Shown piece after piece: positions 46,308-58,275 of a DNA stretch of 64,000 bases. Made by a program: the position numbers and the translations under genes. Each line of letters starts with the position of its first letter. Position 1 is the first letter of the stretch. Origin of the DNA: Aphidius gifuensis (Eukaryota; Arthropoda; Insecta; Hymenoptera; Braconidae); NCBI RefSeq assembly GCF_014905175.1, contig NC_057790.1, positions 9,920,001 to 9,984,000 on the forward strand, given 5' to 3'. The notes under the pieces are model-generated. The model was not told the origin of the DNA, searched no databases, and was given only the letters and a program-made list of their open reading frames with translations.

Positions 46308-47552
46308 CTGGAAAGTAAAGAAAAATTATGAATTGAAAAATTGTTTAATGAACCATTAAAATTCATGGTCAACAACTTTTAAAATTAAAAAAAAGTATAT
46401 TGAACGATTGTTTGAAAACTGTCACTTTATATAATACATTGAATTTTTTTGAACAAACAATTCTAATTTTTTTTTTTTTGTGAAATGAATGAGTTTCATA
46501 ATAAAAATCATTTTTTGATCGACTGTTCTTGATAAAAATACTACGATATGTGCCTATACGATTAATACCTTTTTGATATTTAAATTCAAAACTTTGTTCA
46601 TTACAATATCAATTTTTCGTTTTTAACACCAATTTAGATTTGATTTGAATATAAATACTTCATGCTTCAAAAATTGTTTCGTCTTCTAACAATAAATTTT
46701 CCTTTTCTAATAAGACATTTTTTCCTTGTATCGAATCTAAAAGTATCCTAGGGGGTCAAAAATTCTATTGGAAATATAGTAGCCCGGGAAAAAATGAAAA
46801 GATCTTCTTATCCTATTGAAAAAAATCACTTCATTTCAGCTAACTTCACACAAAAGGTTTTTATTTTGTTATTATTTTTTTTGTTTATTGTGAAGTTAGC
46901 TGAAATATAGTGATTTTTTATTTTGTTTTTTTTTTTTTTTAGTTTGTTATTTTCAATTTAGCGATAAATTCGAATAAATTTTTGATGATGTTTATTTAGT
47001 TTTTTAGATTAAGCTTTTAAGAATTACTTTTTTAGATTTTTTTTTTCAGTTTATTATTTGAGTCATTAGGATGTTTTTATTGATTGATATATTGGGATAT
47101 ATGTAATCGGATATGAGTAATCTCCAGACTATTTTTATAATATCTCCGACTATTTTCCGGAATTTCCGCCGAAAAAAAATCCAACGGGAAAAGAATGGAA
47201 AAATAAATAAAAAAACAAGAGTTTATGTTGGAAAAACAAATAAGAAATTTTTTTCCAAAAAATCAAGACAATGTTCGAAAAAACTGAGGAGGTCTCAATG
47301 ACGTAGAAATCTGGAGAAATCCGTACAGAATTCAGAGAACATCGAGAGAGATTCTTTTCACCAGAGGACTAAAACATTCGTGACTGCCAGTTTTAAATAC
47401 TATATTTTTATTTTTTCGGGGGCTATAAACGCGATCGAGGAATTCTTTGAGGGTATTTTGATCAGAGGAAAGGCGTGAAAATATATCTTTAGATCTCAAC
47501 TTAATTGAAATTTTCTAGCAGGTTTATGTCGGGATATCTTTATAGATGTATA
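46308..47552. other. intron or upstream region of the DUF4758 gene, no exon recognised
   Basis: AT-rich. 46840-46920 has an inverted TTAGCTGAAAT...GTGAAGTTAGC pair. 47120-47365 is a decayed family A MITE (CTCCAGACTATTTTTATAATATCTCCG). 47440-47540 is repeated at 48470-48600 (TTTTCTRGCAG, GATATCTTTAYAGATGTATA). Confidence 0.4.
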
Positions 47553-48410
47553 TGGGGCATTCCAAGTCAAATCACCGAGTCATCGGCCTGACCCCTACCG
47601 ATTCACTTGGAAATTTTTTTCTAGGTGTATTTTGGACCAAAAAACAAACTTATTTTTTTTCGAATTTTTTTCCACCATTTTTACACCATAAAATAATTTT
47701 TTTTTTCCTACTATCGAGTATTTCTCAAATTAGACCAGGTTTAAAATTCTGAAATTTTTCCCATATCATCTCGAGGTAAAAACAAGTCACCCATAAAATT
47801 TTGGGAATGGGCCGATAATAATTACTAATTTTTTTATAACTGATTGAAAAAAAATTTTTTTACGAATTTTAAAAATAGAAAAATTTAATAATGGTTTCTT
47901 GTAGAGAAATCAAAAATAAATGATATCTCGATGAATTTTGTTTTTCCTTATATTTAAGGATGGAAAGATAGAAAAACTGCGATGCTTAAAATTCAATTTT
48001 TGAAGCTTTTACCCTCGAAATATGGAAAGAACCTAAATTTGCCCAGATATCATTTATTTTTATTTCTCTACAAAAACCATTATTAGATTATTCTAAAATT
48101 AGATTATTTTAAAATTGGTAAAAATTTTTTTTAATCAGTATAAAATAGTAGTTTTCTCGGCTCATTCCCAAATTATGGTGACTTGTTTACCGAGATGATA
48201 TGGGAAAAATTTCAGAATTTTAAAGCTGGTCTAATTTGAGAAATACTCGATAGTAGAAAAAAAAAAATTATTTTATGGTGTAAAAATGGTGGAAAAAAAT
48301 TGAACAAAAATAAGGTCGTTTTTTGGTCCAAAATACACCTAGAAAAAAATTTCCAAGTGAATCGGTAGGGGTCAGGCCGATGACTCGGTGATTTGACCTG
48401 GAATGCCCCA
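47553..48410. mobile_element. 858-bp near-perfect palindrome with TA duplication
   Basis: Ends TGGGGCATTCCAAGTCAAAT and inverse; arms of about 400 bp, leaving almost no loop. TA flanks both sides. Blocks such as ACCGAGTCATCGGCCTGACC are exactly mirrored. No coding capacity; foldback element with Tc1/mariner-type target. Confidence 0.82.
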
Positions 48411-48611
48411 TATATACATCTTGATATATCTAGAGATATGAAGACATAAGAATGTTCATGCTGTAAATTTTCGAGAAAAAATGAAGAGATCTTCTTATAT
48501 ATAAGAATATATCTTTAGATATAATTATATATCGTTTTATATCTTAAGATCTCATTTTAAATGAAATTTTCTGGCAGTTTTATGTCGAGATATCTTTACA
48601 GATGTATATAT

Positions 48612-49010
48612 TGTAACGAAATTCATCATTTCGTCGGCTCTCGAAATAAATAATTATCAGAAAGAGCTTATTATAGAGTAATGAGTTTTGATTATTTATT
48701 CGTTATCGTTTGCATTGTTAATAACTAATAGGAGTTGGTCATTAATAATTAAAAGGATCACTGTGTTAAGCTCTGTGGAGGGTCAAGACAGTTATACGCG
48801 ACATCAATGGGGTGCCTATTCGATGTTTATAACGTGAACCTTTTTGGTGATGACTTCCACTCCTCCGTCGAAGAGACGAACTCACCGAAGGCTGCGTACG
48901 AAGCCTGATCGTAAACCTATTCGTGTTGCGGGCTAGGAAAGCGTGCTGCGCATGTCCGGGACGATAGGTAGGAGAGTGCTACTGAGTGGGGTTAAAGCTC
49001 GCAGTAGCTT
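48612..49010 (+). mobile_element. possible LTR fragment (Ty3/gypsy-like start)
   Basis: It opens TGTAACGAAATTCATCATTTC, a form common for gypsy-type LTRs, and is clearly less AT-rich than its surroundings. The expected ...TTACA end and a second LTR are absent, so if it is an LTR it is a truncated solo copy. Confidence 0.3.
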
Positions 49011-49223
49011 CCCGGGAAAAAAGGTTTATATGTAATTATATATAATTTTATATATATTTATACATATAATCGTATATAATTATACATTGTCAATTCCTGT
49101 ATATAGATTTTTTTTACATATATATATATATATGCATATATAGAAGTCATCAAAGTTAACGATTGATATATTTTTTATATATAATTATGAACGGCTACTA
49201 AAATAACCGCTTAGTAGTGTGCA
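49011..49223. repeat. TA-rich simple sequence
   Basis: Irregular TATATAATTATA and a TATATATATATA run. No other feature. Confidence 0.5.
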
Positions 49224-49467
49224 TAAAAAAATACTCAGCAAAACGCTCAATGCTTAATATTTCACTAATAGAAGAAATTATTAACGACTCGAAAATCGAA
49301 GAACTGAATAGGAGAATAGAAAAAATAGTAAAAATCAGGTAATTTCTTTAAATTCTCCCTAAAAATACAGGATTATCAATGTATACTTAATACTGTGACT
49401 CTCTTCACACTAGTGATGATTTTTTCAGTCGCTTTTGACTATTTAGTTTTCTCAAGAAACCCTCACG

Positions 49468-50913
49468 TAGGGTTACCATATCTCGAAAAAGCCAAATCAG
49501 GACATTTTCCTCCCACTCCAAAATTTTACCCCCTCCACCTATAAATTTATGTTTCAAGTAGATAATCATAACAATTCATTTATTTTGATTATATGTTACT
49601 TATTCATTTGTTTTCTTTTAATTATTCAATAATTATTCATCAAAATTACACAAACGATAGAAAAATTTTTTACAGTAGTTAATTTTTTTGTCTAAATTAA
49701 TCCATCAAAAATTAATTGGTAAGCGAAATCCTTTCGTTAGGCTTTTTTGTTATAGCTTTTAAGTTGTTAAATTGATAATTATTTAAACAAACTGAAAGCT
49801 ATGAGAAAAATGGCTAAGGAAGGAAGTTGCTTACCAATTAATTTTTGAAGAATTACTTTGGCTAAAGAAAATAATTAGCGAGCTACATCCTTTTCTTAGC
49901 AACTTGACAATATAGCTTTTTATTTATTCAAACAAATTGAAAGCTATAGGAAAAATGGCTAAGAAATAGATGTTGCTTACCAATTGATTGTCAATAGCCT
50001 TTTATCTATTTAAACAACCCTGGTGGAAAAAATCTCTCCGGATTTCGACGTAATTGAGACTTCCAGAGATATTTACAGAGTAATCTCCAGACTATTTTCA
50101 TAATATCTCCGGATTTTTTCCGGAATTTTCGCTTAAAAAAAACCAACAAAAAAAAATAGAAAAATTAATAAAAGAACCAGAAATAAGAGTTTACATCCGA
50201 AATATAAAAACCGAATTTTCTTCCAAGATAATCCGGAGAAAATCCGAATAAATTCCGGATTAATATCTCCGGTAGTCTCAATTGTGAATTGCGCAGAAAA
50301 TTCTGAGAAATCCGGAAAAAATCCGGATAAATTATTTCTACCAGGGAAATTGAAAGCTATAGAAAAAATGGCTAAGGGAAGGATGTTGCTTACCAATTAA
50401 TTTTTGAAGAATCAATTTAGCTAAAAAATTTAACTGGCAAGCCACATTCTTTCTTTAGCCATTTGTTAATAGCTTTTTATTTATTTAAACAAATTATAAG
50501 CTGTAAAAAAAATGGCTAAGGGAAGGATGTGGCTTACTTATTCATTTTTAAAAAATTAATTTAGCTAAAGAAATTAAGTGGCAAGCCACAAAATTTACAA
50601 AAATAGAAGAAGGGTTGCCTACGCTATAGAAATTTTGCATCGGGCCCTCTATACTCGATAGGACGAGGTACATATTCTGCACGCCATTTTAATTTCAATA
50701 ATTAGAGGTATTCAAGAGTCTATCATAGTTAGCGTAAATGATAAATTCTATATTATACCTATTTATTAAAAAAAAAAATTACAATAAAAAAAAAATTTTT
50801 TAAATTGTGAACAAGTCTCAAAAATCAGGACATTTGACAAATCAGGACCGTATCAGGACAAGCCAATCAAAATCAGGACATGTCCTGCTAAATCAGGACG
50901 CATGGTAACCCTA
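49468..50913. mobile_element. hAT-type element N (TAGGGTTACCAT termini)
   Basis: TAGGGTTACCATATC and ATGGTAACCCTA ends, perfect 8-bp duplication CCCTCACG. Subterminal AAATCAGGACATTT occurs at both ends. The interior has four to five AATGGCTAAGGAAGGATGTTGC units, related to the hairpin satellite. Confidence 0.88.
50018..50346. mobile_element. 329-bp family A MITE nested in element N
   Basis: CCCTGGTGGAAAAAATCTCTCC and inverse ends. The target is a repeat unit that also exists empty at 49932 (AAACAAATTGAAAGC); comparison gives a 2-bp AA duplication directly. Confidence 0.82.
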
Positions 50914-51169
50914 CCCTCACGTCAAACTGAGAATGTTTTCATCATAATTTTTAGTAAATACATTTTAAGGAGACTTAAAATACATAAGCCTCTATTTAAG
51001 AACGTAGAGGCCACTTTAGAAATTGAAACAGGGACTTTGGAGCGTTTAATTAGTAAAATGTCATTTTATCAGGCTTTGATACAGAAGTGTAAAAAAAATA
51101 TATTGCATAAGTCAAGAAGATTGTTAGGAATTTCTCATCGTTATCGAAGTAAGGTGCTGAAATCTTGAT

Positions 51170-51513
51170 AGAAAATCTGTTTTTAGTACGAACTTATGTA
51201 ACTGTTGTAACAACACTCAAAGAAGGATCTGTTAACAGTTAACATATGCCATGTTTAAATGGGTGGTGGCTGTGAGTTGACAATGAGTTTACATCAAAGA
51301 TATATACGACTTCTATTGGAGAACGGACAAGTAACTATTTATGATAGCAGTCGCTTATCTCTCATAGTCAGTATACTGAGAAAATTATGAGATTTTGCCG
51401 GTAAAAAAATTTCTTCGTTTAAGAAAGATATTCAAAATTAAAAAAAAAAATGTTTCAACAAAATAAAACGAAATGAATATCATCGGAACTCAAATCAAGA
51501 ATCACGGATATTA
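51170..51513. other. gene-free stretch
   Basis: No exon or repeat that I can support. Confidence 0.3.
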
Positions 51514-52711
51514 CACTGAGAAAAAAAAATAACAATTTTTACTATGCTAGCAGGGTAATCGTCGGGTAAAACTTGATTTTGGGGTTTTTTCATGTTCTGA
51601 TATATAAAAATTATTGTTTAGATTATATAAATTACTTTGCAGCATAGTAAAAATTGGGATATGCCAGGGTAGTATTTATTGGTATAACAAATATTGATAA
51701 GCTTAATACAATTATTACAGTTTTATTCAAATAAAATACTGAGCTTTGGATAATTTTTATTGTGCTGAACACTAAACATTACTCTGCAGCATGGTAAAAT
51801 TCAACCCTCGGTAATCTTCAGCGCTGTTCGATAATTATCGTGTCAGGCTTTTGTTATTTTGAGACGCACATTTAGGTATTTGTACGTCCAACGGTCTAAT
51901 GTGCCTCCGTAATTATACATAATATTGATATTAATTAATTCAAGTGAATAAAAAAGTGCAGTTATCTAAGAAAAATCTACGACTTAATTTAAGTACTTTT
52001 ACTCGCTAATTATTTATAGATATCACTAGTGAAATGGAAGTGTGAACATAAATTGTGTGCAGTTTTCATTTGTTTATCGTGAATTTGATAGTAGTGAGGA
52101 TGGTCTCAATTTTTATATTATAAACAATATTTTAATGGAAACATCCACACAATATTATTTTATAACAAAAAAATTATTAGCTGTATTTTTAAATGAACAC
52201 ACCGAGCATTATGAAGTTAATAAAAAAAATTTTGTCGTGAAAAATTTAGATTTGAATAAAATATATAATTATAAGTTAACATATATAACACAAACACCAA
52301 ATACAGAATTTATTGTTAAAAATTGGATATAAAAAAAAATACATTAAATAAAAATTTTATTTTGAGTATCATTATTTAATTATTACCCTTTCATTTATTT
52401 TTTAAGCAATATTTAAAAAAAGATAATATATTTGGAATTTTTATTAATTCAAATAATAAAAATTGTTGGTAATACATCAAACTTTACTTATCGACACTAT
52501 ATTTTTTAGTGTGTATGTATAGTTAAAATTACTGTGCTTGGCATGGTAATTTTTGTCCAGCCGAAATACAAAATTAAATGGCACGAAGGGTAAAAATTAT
52601 TGTTCCCATTGTAATATATGTTAAACGTACAAAATACCCGGCCTTTACTACGCAGCACAGTAATTTTTATTTGATTTTAGTTGTAAAAATTGTTATTTTT
52701 TTTTCTCAGTG
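51514..52711. mobile_element. 1.2-kb element with CACTGAG termini and TA duplication
   Basis: CACTGAGAAAAAAAAATAAC and its inverse, each next to TA. The arms continue through AATTTTTAC. The interior has ATTACYYTGCAGCAYGGTAA-type words at 51640, 51780, 52530 and 52645. It carries one frame of 96 codons. Related by termini to 11833-12921. Confidence 0.72.
52042..52332 (+). CDS. 96-codon frame inside the TA element, unknown
   Basis: The frame opens with GTG at 52042 after a TGA; the first ATG is at 52134, giving about 65 residues from that codon. The middle is rich in Lys, Asn, Tyr and Ile (KNFVVKNLDLNKIYNYKL), which is what AT-rich DNA gives by chance, but the length without stops is above the local average. 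ATGGAAGTG at 52034 is in another frame. No domain is recognised. It may be a remnant of cargo or of transposase. Confidence 0.25.
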   Translation: MNINCVQFSFVYREFDSSEDGLNFYIINNILMETSTQYYFITKKLLAVFLNEHTEHYEVNKKNFVVKNLDLNKIYNYKLTYITQTPNTEFIVKNWI

Positions 52712-53499
52712 TACTCTGATGAAAAAATACATCGGTTGTAATCAAATTGTGTTGCAGGTGTAATCATTGCCTTTCATTGAAAATTCCATTACTTTAAAAG
52801 AGAATTTATTTAAAACATTTCAATAAAATTGATATATAATGAAAAACCATTTAGTTTATACTAAAGGTGTCCAAAAAATTAATCATAATTCATCAAACTT
52901 TCGATAAGGAAAAAAAGGTTTGAAGTAAGCTACACATATTCTTGAATGGAGATAATTTCTTAAACAGAGAAAAATAATCTTACAAAAACACAGAATCTTT
53001 TCTATTCTGTGTCATGCGTAAAAATCTGAGAAGAGATAACTTGCTTCAAATGCCAAAAAATAAATTGAACACAATATATCTTGGATTAAAATAAACATGA
53101 TTATATTCATATTTAATAATAAAAGTTTTGAAATGCAAGGTGTAGAGTTTTAAGTTTCAGAAAAAAACACATTAAATAAAATTTTTGAACGACTGTTGAA
53201 TATCAACATGTTTTAATAATCAACAGTGGTATCTCAAATCAATAAAATAATTGTTCCGAAACTTCTTATTATTATTATTTATTTAACCGATCGATAAAAA
53301 ACGGATCTTTTACGGGAACAAAACAAAGTCTCTGCGAATAAAATTAACTCTTTAATCAAGTCAAGCCTGTAAATATTCAAACCTTTATGTTTTTAAATTA
53401 AAAATCAACTATTCTATTTTCGAAATGACAGTAATATTCTTGTGAAAAAATAAATTTTTCTTTCAACTCATAATTTTGTTCAGACAGAGAAATTTAAGG
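52712..53499. other. gene-free stretch
   Basis: AT-rich, no exon or terminal repeat recognised. Bases 52975-53010 have an AGAATCTTTTCTATTCT mini-palindrome. Confidence 0.3.
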
Positions 53500-54275
53500 T
53501 TGCCACAATTATATTTTCAGCAACATTATCTCCTTAAAACATAATTTTTTGGCAACCTTAATTCCTTAGCTACCTTCTTTTCTTATCTACTACTTTTTAT
53601 TATTCAAATTTTCAGTTTTATTATTTAGAAATAAAGTTACAAGAATTCTATTTATTTAATAAATAAAAATGTCCAAGGAAAAGCAGTTGCTAAGGAAAAA
53701 TGTAGCTAAGGCATTAAGGTTGCCAAAAAATATATTTTCAGCAACATTATCTCCACAAAATATAATTCTTTGGCAACCTTAATTCCTTAGCTACATTTTT
53801 TCCTTAGCTACTGCTTTTCCTTGGACATTTTCATTCATAGAATAAATAGAATTCTTGTAACTTTATTTTTAAATCATAAAAATAGAAATTTAAATAATAA
53901 AAAAGTTGTATCTAAGAAAAGAATATAGCTAAAGAATCAAGGTTGCCAAAGAATTATGTTTTAAGGCGATAATGTTGCTGAAAATATACGTTTTTGGCAA
54001 CCTTAATTCCTTAGCTATCTTTTTTCCTTAGCTACTTTTTTTCCTCGGACATTTCCATTCATCAAATAAATAATATCCATATAATTTTATTTTTAAATAA
54101 TAAAAATGTCCAAGGAAAAGCAGTAGCTAAGGAAAAGATGTAGCTAAGGAGTTAATGTTGCCAAAGAATTATGTTTTAAGGAGATAATGTTGCTGAAAAT
54201 ATAATTTTCTGGCAACCTCAATTCCTTACCTACATTCTTTCCTTAGCTACTGCTTTTCCTTGGACATTTCTTTTA
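53500..54275. repeat. hairpin-type CTTAGCTAC satellite, block 1
   Basis: Three to four alternating inverted units: GGCAACCTTAATTCCTTAGC followed by CTACTGCTTTTCCTTGGACA, then the reverse. It is diverged from the 20160 array (spacers here contain AATAATGTTGCTGAAAATATA) but has the same dyad design. Confidence 0.75.
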
Positions 54276-54938
54276 TTCAAAAAAAAAATTACATGTATAT
54301 TATTTTCCGATATACTAATTTTTTCTTCATTTGAGATTTTAATTCCTTCCACAAAATTTCATTGCTATCGTCAAAATATCTATCATTTATTAGTAAAACT
54401 CCAAATTTTCCTTCCATGCACTCTAATGTCTATCATACCTTGGTTTTTAAAGATTAAATTATGAAACAATTAATTTATGTTCAAGAACTTTTTTTCATCA
54501 TAAATAAACATTTTGGAGTAGTTTGGAGTAATTATAAAAATAATGCTGTCACTTTGTCAATGTATGGGATTTGTGAGTAGGGATGCGCAATGGACCAAAA
54601 TGGTTAATCAGCGCACAGCAACAATTTAAAAGTTATAATATTTTTTAATAATAAATTGAAGAACTCCCAATAGGATTTTTTTGCATACCATAATTCTCCA
54701 ATGAATTATCTATCGATTTCGAAAAAAAAAACCTAAATAATCAAAAAATAAAAAAGTTCAGGCTGCCTGCACCCCTAAATCTTAATAAATTAATATTAAT
54801 TAGACTATTAACTCCCAAAGAAAATTAACTTCACTCCAATATTCTCCAAAAAAACTCCAATAGAATAAGAATAACAGCTTATTCTAATCCCATCAAACTT
54901 AGGGTAATTAGATGGGATCCCTTTCGACATATTAAGAG
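53860..54938 (+). repeat. segmental duplication, left copy
   Basis: This block is repeated at 56148-57201. It includes satellite sequence and a unique part (54290-54938, for example ATCTATCATTTATTAGTAAAA and GATGCGCAATGGACCAAAAT) that is nearly identical in both copies. The right limit, ATTAAGAG, is sharp in both. Confidence 0.85.
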
Positions 54939-54949
54939 TTTTTTAATTA

Positions 54950-56545
54950 TATTTCCATCAACATTATTTCGTTGAAACATAGTTCTTGGGCAACCATAAT
55001 TCCTTAGCTACATTCTTTCCTTAGCTACTGCTTTTCCTTGGACATTTTCATTTATTAAATAGATAGAATTCTTGTAATTTTATTTTAATATATTAAAAAT
55101 GTCCAAGGAAAAGCAGTAGCTAAGAAAAAGACGTAGCTAAAGAATTAAGGTTGCCAAAGAATTATGTTTTATGGAGATACTGTTGCTGAAAATATATTTT
55201 TTGGCAACCTTAATTCCTTAGCTAGATCTTTTCCTTAGCTACTGCTTTTCCTTCGACATTTTTATTATTTAAAGATAAGATTATATGGATATTATTTATT
55301 TAATAAATGAAAATGTCCCAGGAAAAAAAGTAGCTAAGAAAAGAAGGTAGATAAGGAATTAAGGTTGCCAAAAAATTATATTTTAAGCATTATTATTTTC
55401 TTAAAACATAATTTTTGGGCAACCTTAATTCCTTAGCTACATTCTTCCCTTAGCTACTGCTTTTCCTTGGACATTTTCATTTATTGAATAAATAGAATTC
55501 TTGTAATTTTATTTTTGCATAATAAGAATGTCGAAAGAAAAGCAGTAGCTAAGAAGAAGAAGTAGCTCAAGAATTAAGGTTGCCAAAAAATTATGTTTTC
55601 AGGAGATAATGTTGCCGAAAATATATTTTTTTGGCAACCTTAATTCCTTAGCTACCTCCTTTTCTTAGCTACGTTTTTCCTTGGACTTTTTCATTTATTT
55701 AGAAAACAATATCCATATATTTTTATTTTTAAATAATAAAAATGTCCAAGGAAAAGCAGTAGCTGAGGAAAAGATGTAGCTGAGGAGTTAATGTTGCCAA
55801 AGAATTATGTTTTAAGGAGATAATGTTGCTGAAAATATAATTTTTTGGCAACTTTCATTCTTTAGGTACATTCTTTCCTTAGCTACTGCTTTTTCTCGGA
55901 CATTTTCATTTATTAAATAAATAGAATTCTTGTAACTTTATTTTTAAATAATAAAAATGAAAATTTAAATAATAAAAAAGTAGTAGCTAAGAAAAGAATG
56001 TAGCTAAAGAATTAAGGTTGCCGAAAAATTATGTTTTAAGGAGATAATGTTTCTGAAAATATAATCTTTTGACAACCTTAATTCCTTAGCTACTGCTTTT
56101 CCTTGGACATTTCCATTTATTAGATAAATAGAATTCTTGTAACTTTATTTTTAAATCATAAAAATAAAAATTTAAATAGTAAAAAAGTAGTAGCTGAGAA
56201 AAGAATGTAGCTGAAGAATTAAAGTTGCCAAAAATTTATGTTTCAAGGAGATAATGTTGCTGAAAATATAATTTTTCGGCAACCTTAATTTCTTAGCTAT
56301 ATTTTTTCCTTAGCTACTCTTTTTCCTCGGACATTTCCATTCATCAAATAAATAATATCCATATAATTTTATTTTCAAATAATAAAAATGTCCAAGGAAA
56401 AGCAGTAGCTAAGGAAAAGATGTAGCCAAAGAATTATGTTTTAAGGAGATAATGTTGCTGAAAATATAATTTTCTGGCAACCTCAATTCCTTACCTACAT
56501 TCTTTCCTTAGCTACTGCTTTTCCTTGGACATTTCTTTTATTCAA
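54950..56545. repeat. hairpin-type CTTAGCTAC satellite, block 2
   Basis: About six alternating inverted units with AATAGAATTCTTGTAA-type linkers. Same design as block 1, and continuous with the right copy of the segmental duplication. Confidence 0.78.
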
Positions 56546-57201
56546 AAAAAAAATTACATGTATATTATTTTCCGATATACTAATTTTTTCTTCATTTGAG
56601 ATTTTAATTCCTTCCACAAAATTTCATTGCTATCGTCAAAATATCTATCATTTATTAGTAAAACTCCAAATTTCCCTTCATGCACTCTAATGTCTATCAT
56701 ACCTTGTTTTTTAAAGATTAAATTATGAAACAATTAATTTATGTTCAAGAACTTTTTTTATCATAAATAAACATTTTGGAGTAATTTGGAGTAATTATAA
56801 AAATAATGCTGTCACTTTGTCAATGTATGGGATTTGTGAGTACGGATGCGCAATGGACCAAAATGATTAATCAGCGCACAGCAACAATTTAAAAGTTATA
56901 ATATTTTTTAATAATAAATTGATGAACTCCCAATAGGATTTTTTTGCATACCATAATTCTCCAAAGAATTATCTATCGATTTCGAAAAAAAAAACCTAAA
57001 TAATCAAAAAATAAAAAAGTTCAGGCTGCCTGCACCCCTAAATCTTAATAAATTAATATTAATTAGACTATTAACTCCCAAAGAAAATTAACTTTACTCC
57101 AATATTCTTCAAAAAAACTCCAATAGAATAAGTATAACAGCTTTTTCTAATCCCATCAAACTTAGGGTAATTAGATGGGATCCCTTTCGACATATTAAGA
57201 G
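56148..57201 (+). repeat. segmental duplication, right copy
   Basis: Second copy of 53860-54938. It lacks about 16 bases (TAAGGAGTTAATGTTG) present near 54145. The rest differs by scattered single changes, fewer in the unique part than in the satellite part. Confidence 0.85.
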
Positions 57202-57371
57202 CCGCTGTTATGTATTTTATATTAAAAATTTTTTGTTCAATTATACACTCTATAACAGTTACTTATTTTTTTTTCAATACTCCGGCTAAGGCCGAGTTGA
57301 ATTATCTTTGTTTAATGATTTTTAATAGTAACAATATAATAATAGTACTTTTTTTTTTATTTTTCTCAAAA
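57202..57371. other. 3' flank of the small broken gene
   Basis: AT-rich with an ATACTCCGGCTAAGGCCGAGT hairpin-like word near 57280. No other feature. Confidence 0.35.
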
Positions 57372-57683
57372 TCAATCAGATGTTGAAGCTAATAGAGCAT
57401 AAGGGTTTTCCTGTAATTTTTTTCAACGTTGTCTATCACGATATTGTTGTACACGTTCAGTACTTAATGGTCTTGATTTCTTCGCAGGATCAATAATAGT
57501 TATTAATATTTTTGAATTACAATTTGAATCAAGTGTTGAAGAATAAGTATTAATATTATCATTTTCGTTTTCATTATTTTGATCAACATTCAATTTGTTG
57601 GGATCATTATCCATTTTAGATTCATCAGAGGTTTGTGATAATAGAGACAATTTTTCCGTCATTTTACAAAGTTTTGCGTTCAT
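57372..57683 (-). pseudogene. small gene of unknown family with one internal stop
   Basis: From ATG at 57683 the minus strand reads MNAKLCKMTEKLSLLSQ, an Asn/Asp/Glu-rich middle (NDPNKLNVDQNNENENDN), then RPLSTERVQQYRDRQR and a TGA at 57425-57423. The frame resumes at once with KKLQENPYALLASTSD and ends at 57372. The basic STERV..YR.RQR..KLQ.NP segment looks like the conserved N-terminal motif of some insect repeat-encoded proteins; I cannot name the family. The TGA would be a single change from an Arg codon. Length with the stop ignored is about 103 residues. Confidence 0.45.
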
Positions 57684-57778
57684 ATTAAACGATTCCAAAA
57701 AGAGATTAATATACTATTTTTTATTGTTATATTTTTATAAATGTACTTATAAACCTATTCGATATAGTATTATGTATA

Positions 57779-58275
57779 TCTATATACAATAAAAAGACGT
57801 GGCCGTGGAAACACAGTTTCACGTAAACTATTTGCCCGATTGACATGAAATTTGACATAGATATTTAGTTTAAGTTCAGGAGGGTTTAAGTCCACGAAAA
57901 CATTACTCAGATTACCTTTCACGATTACCAAGAGGTCAAAATGATTTTTCCAATTATCTTCAGGGTTATTCTTATTAATATATATATTTTCTAAAAAAAA
58001 GGAGATTAAAAATATTGCTTTAGTTTCCGGTTCACCAGGATGTAGAAATTAAATTTTTTAATCATCTCCTGGGTTTTTTTTTGATCAAACGATAAATTTT
58101 TTCAAGAAGAACAGAATAAAAATAATGCATTAGTTCCTTATGAGTTATGTTGTTTTCTGATTTATCAGGATGTAGAAATAAAATTTTTTCTCCGTATTTC
58201 TTATGTTTTTAATTTTTTGGAAAATTAAAAATACACATACACGTTAGTCCGGCGCAGCCAGACACGGCTGACTAG
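57779..58275 (+). mobile_element. short non-autonomous Helitron, both ends
   Basis: The 5' end TCTATATACAATAAAAAGAC follows an A; the 3' end has a CAGCC-AGACAC-GGCTG hairpin and CTAG followed by T. Insertion between A and T with no duplication is the Helitron rule. There is no Rep/helicase frame; the interior (TTTGCCCGATTGACATGAAA, GTTCAGGAGGG) is typical non-coding filler. The hairpin is closer to CTAG than usual. Confidence 0.6.

Larger units (their letters stand above)
49224..51169 (+). pseudogene. coding-like region of unknown gene, interrupted by a hAT element
   Basis: 49224-49339 is open for about 38 codons (LIEEIINDSKIEELNRRIEK, charged, helical) up to a donor in ATCAG|GTAATT. On the far side of the hAT element (49468-50913) a frame runs to TGA at 51167-51169 (VEATLEIETGTLERLISKMS, then a Lys/Arg-rich tail). 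With the hAT and one TSD copy left out, that second frame extends back to about 49436. A TTTTTAG at about 50956 is a possible acceptor. Composition is more protein-like than neighbouring random frames. I do not recognise it. Confidence 0.35.

Noticed and set aside
48780..49010. A protein-coding exon in the GC-richer block
   Set aside because: Stops in all frames within short distance; an LTR fragment is a better, still weak, explanation.
57423..58275. An autonomous Helitron encoding a Rep/helicase
   Set aside because: The Helitron at 57779-58275 is only about 500 bp and the small broken gene lies outside it; no Rep or helicase motif is seen.
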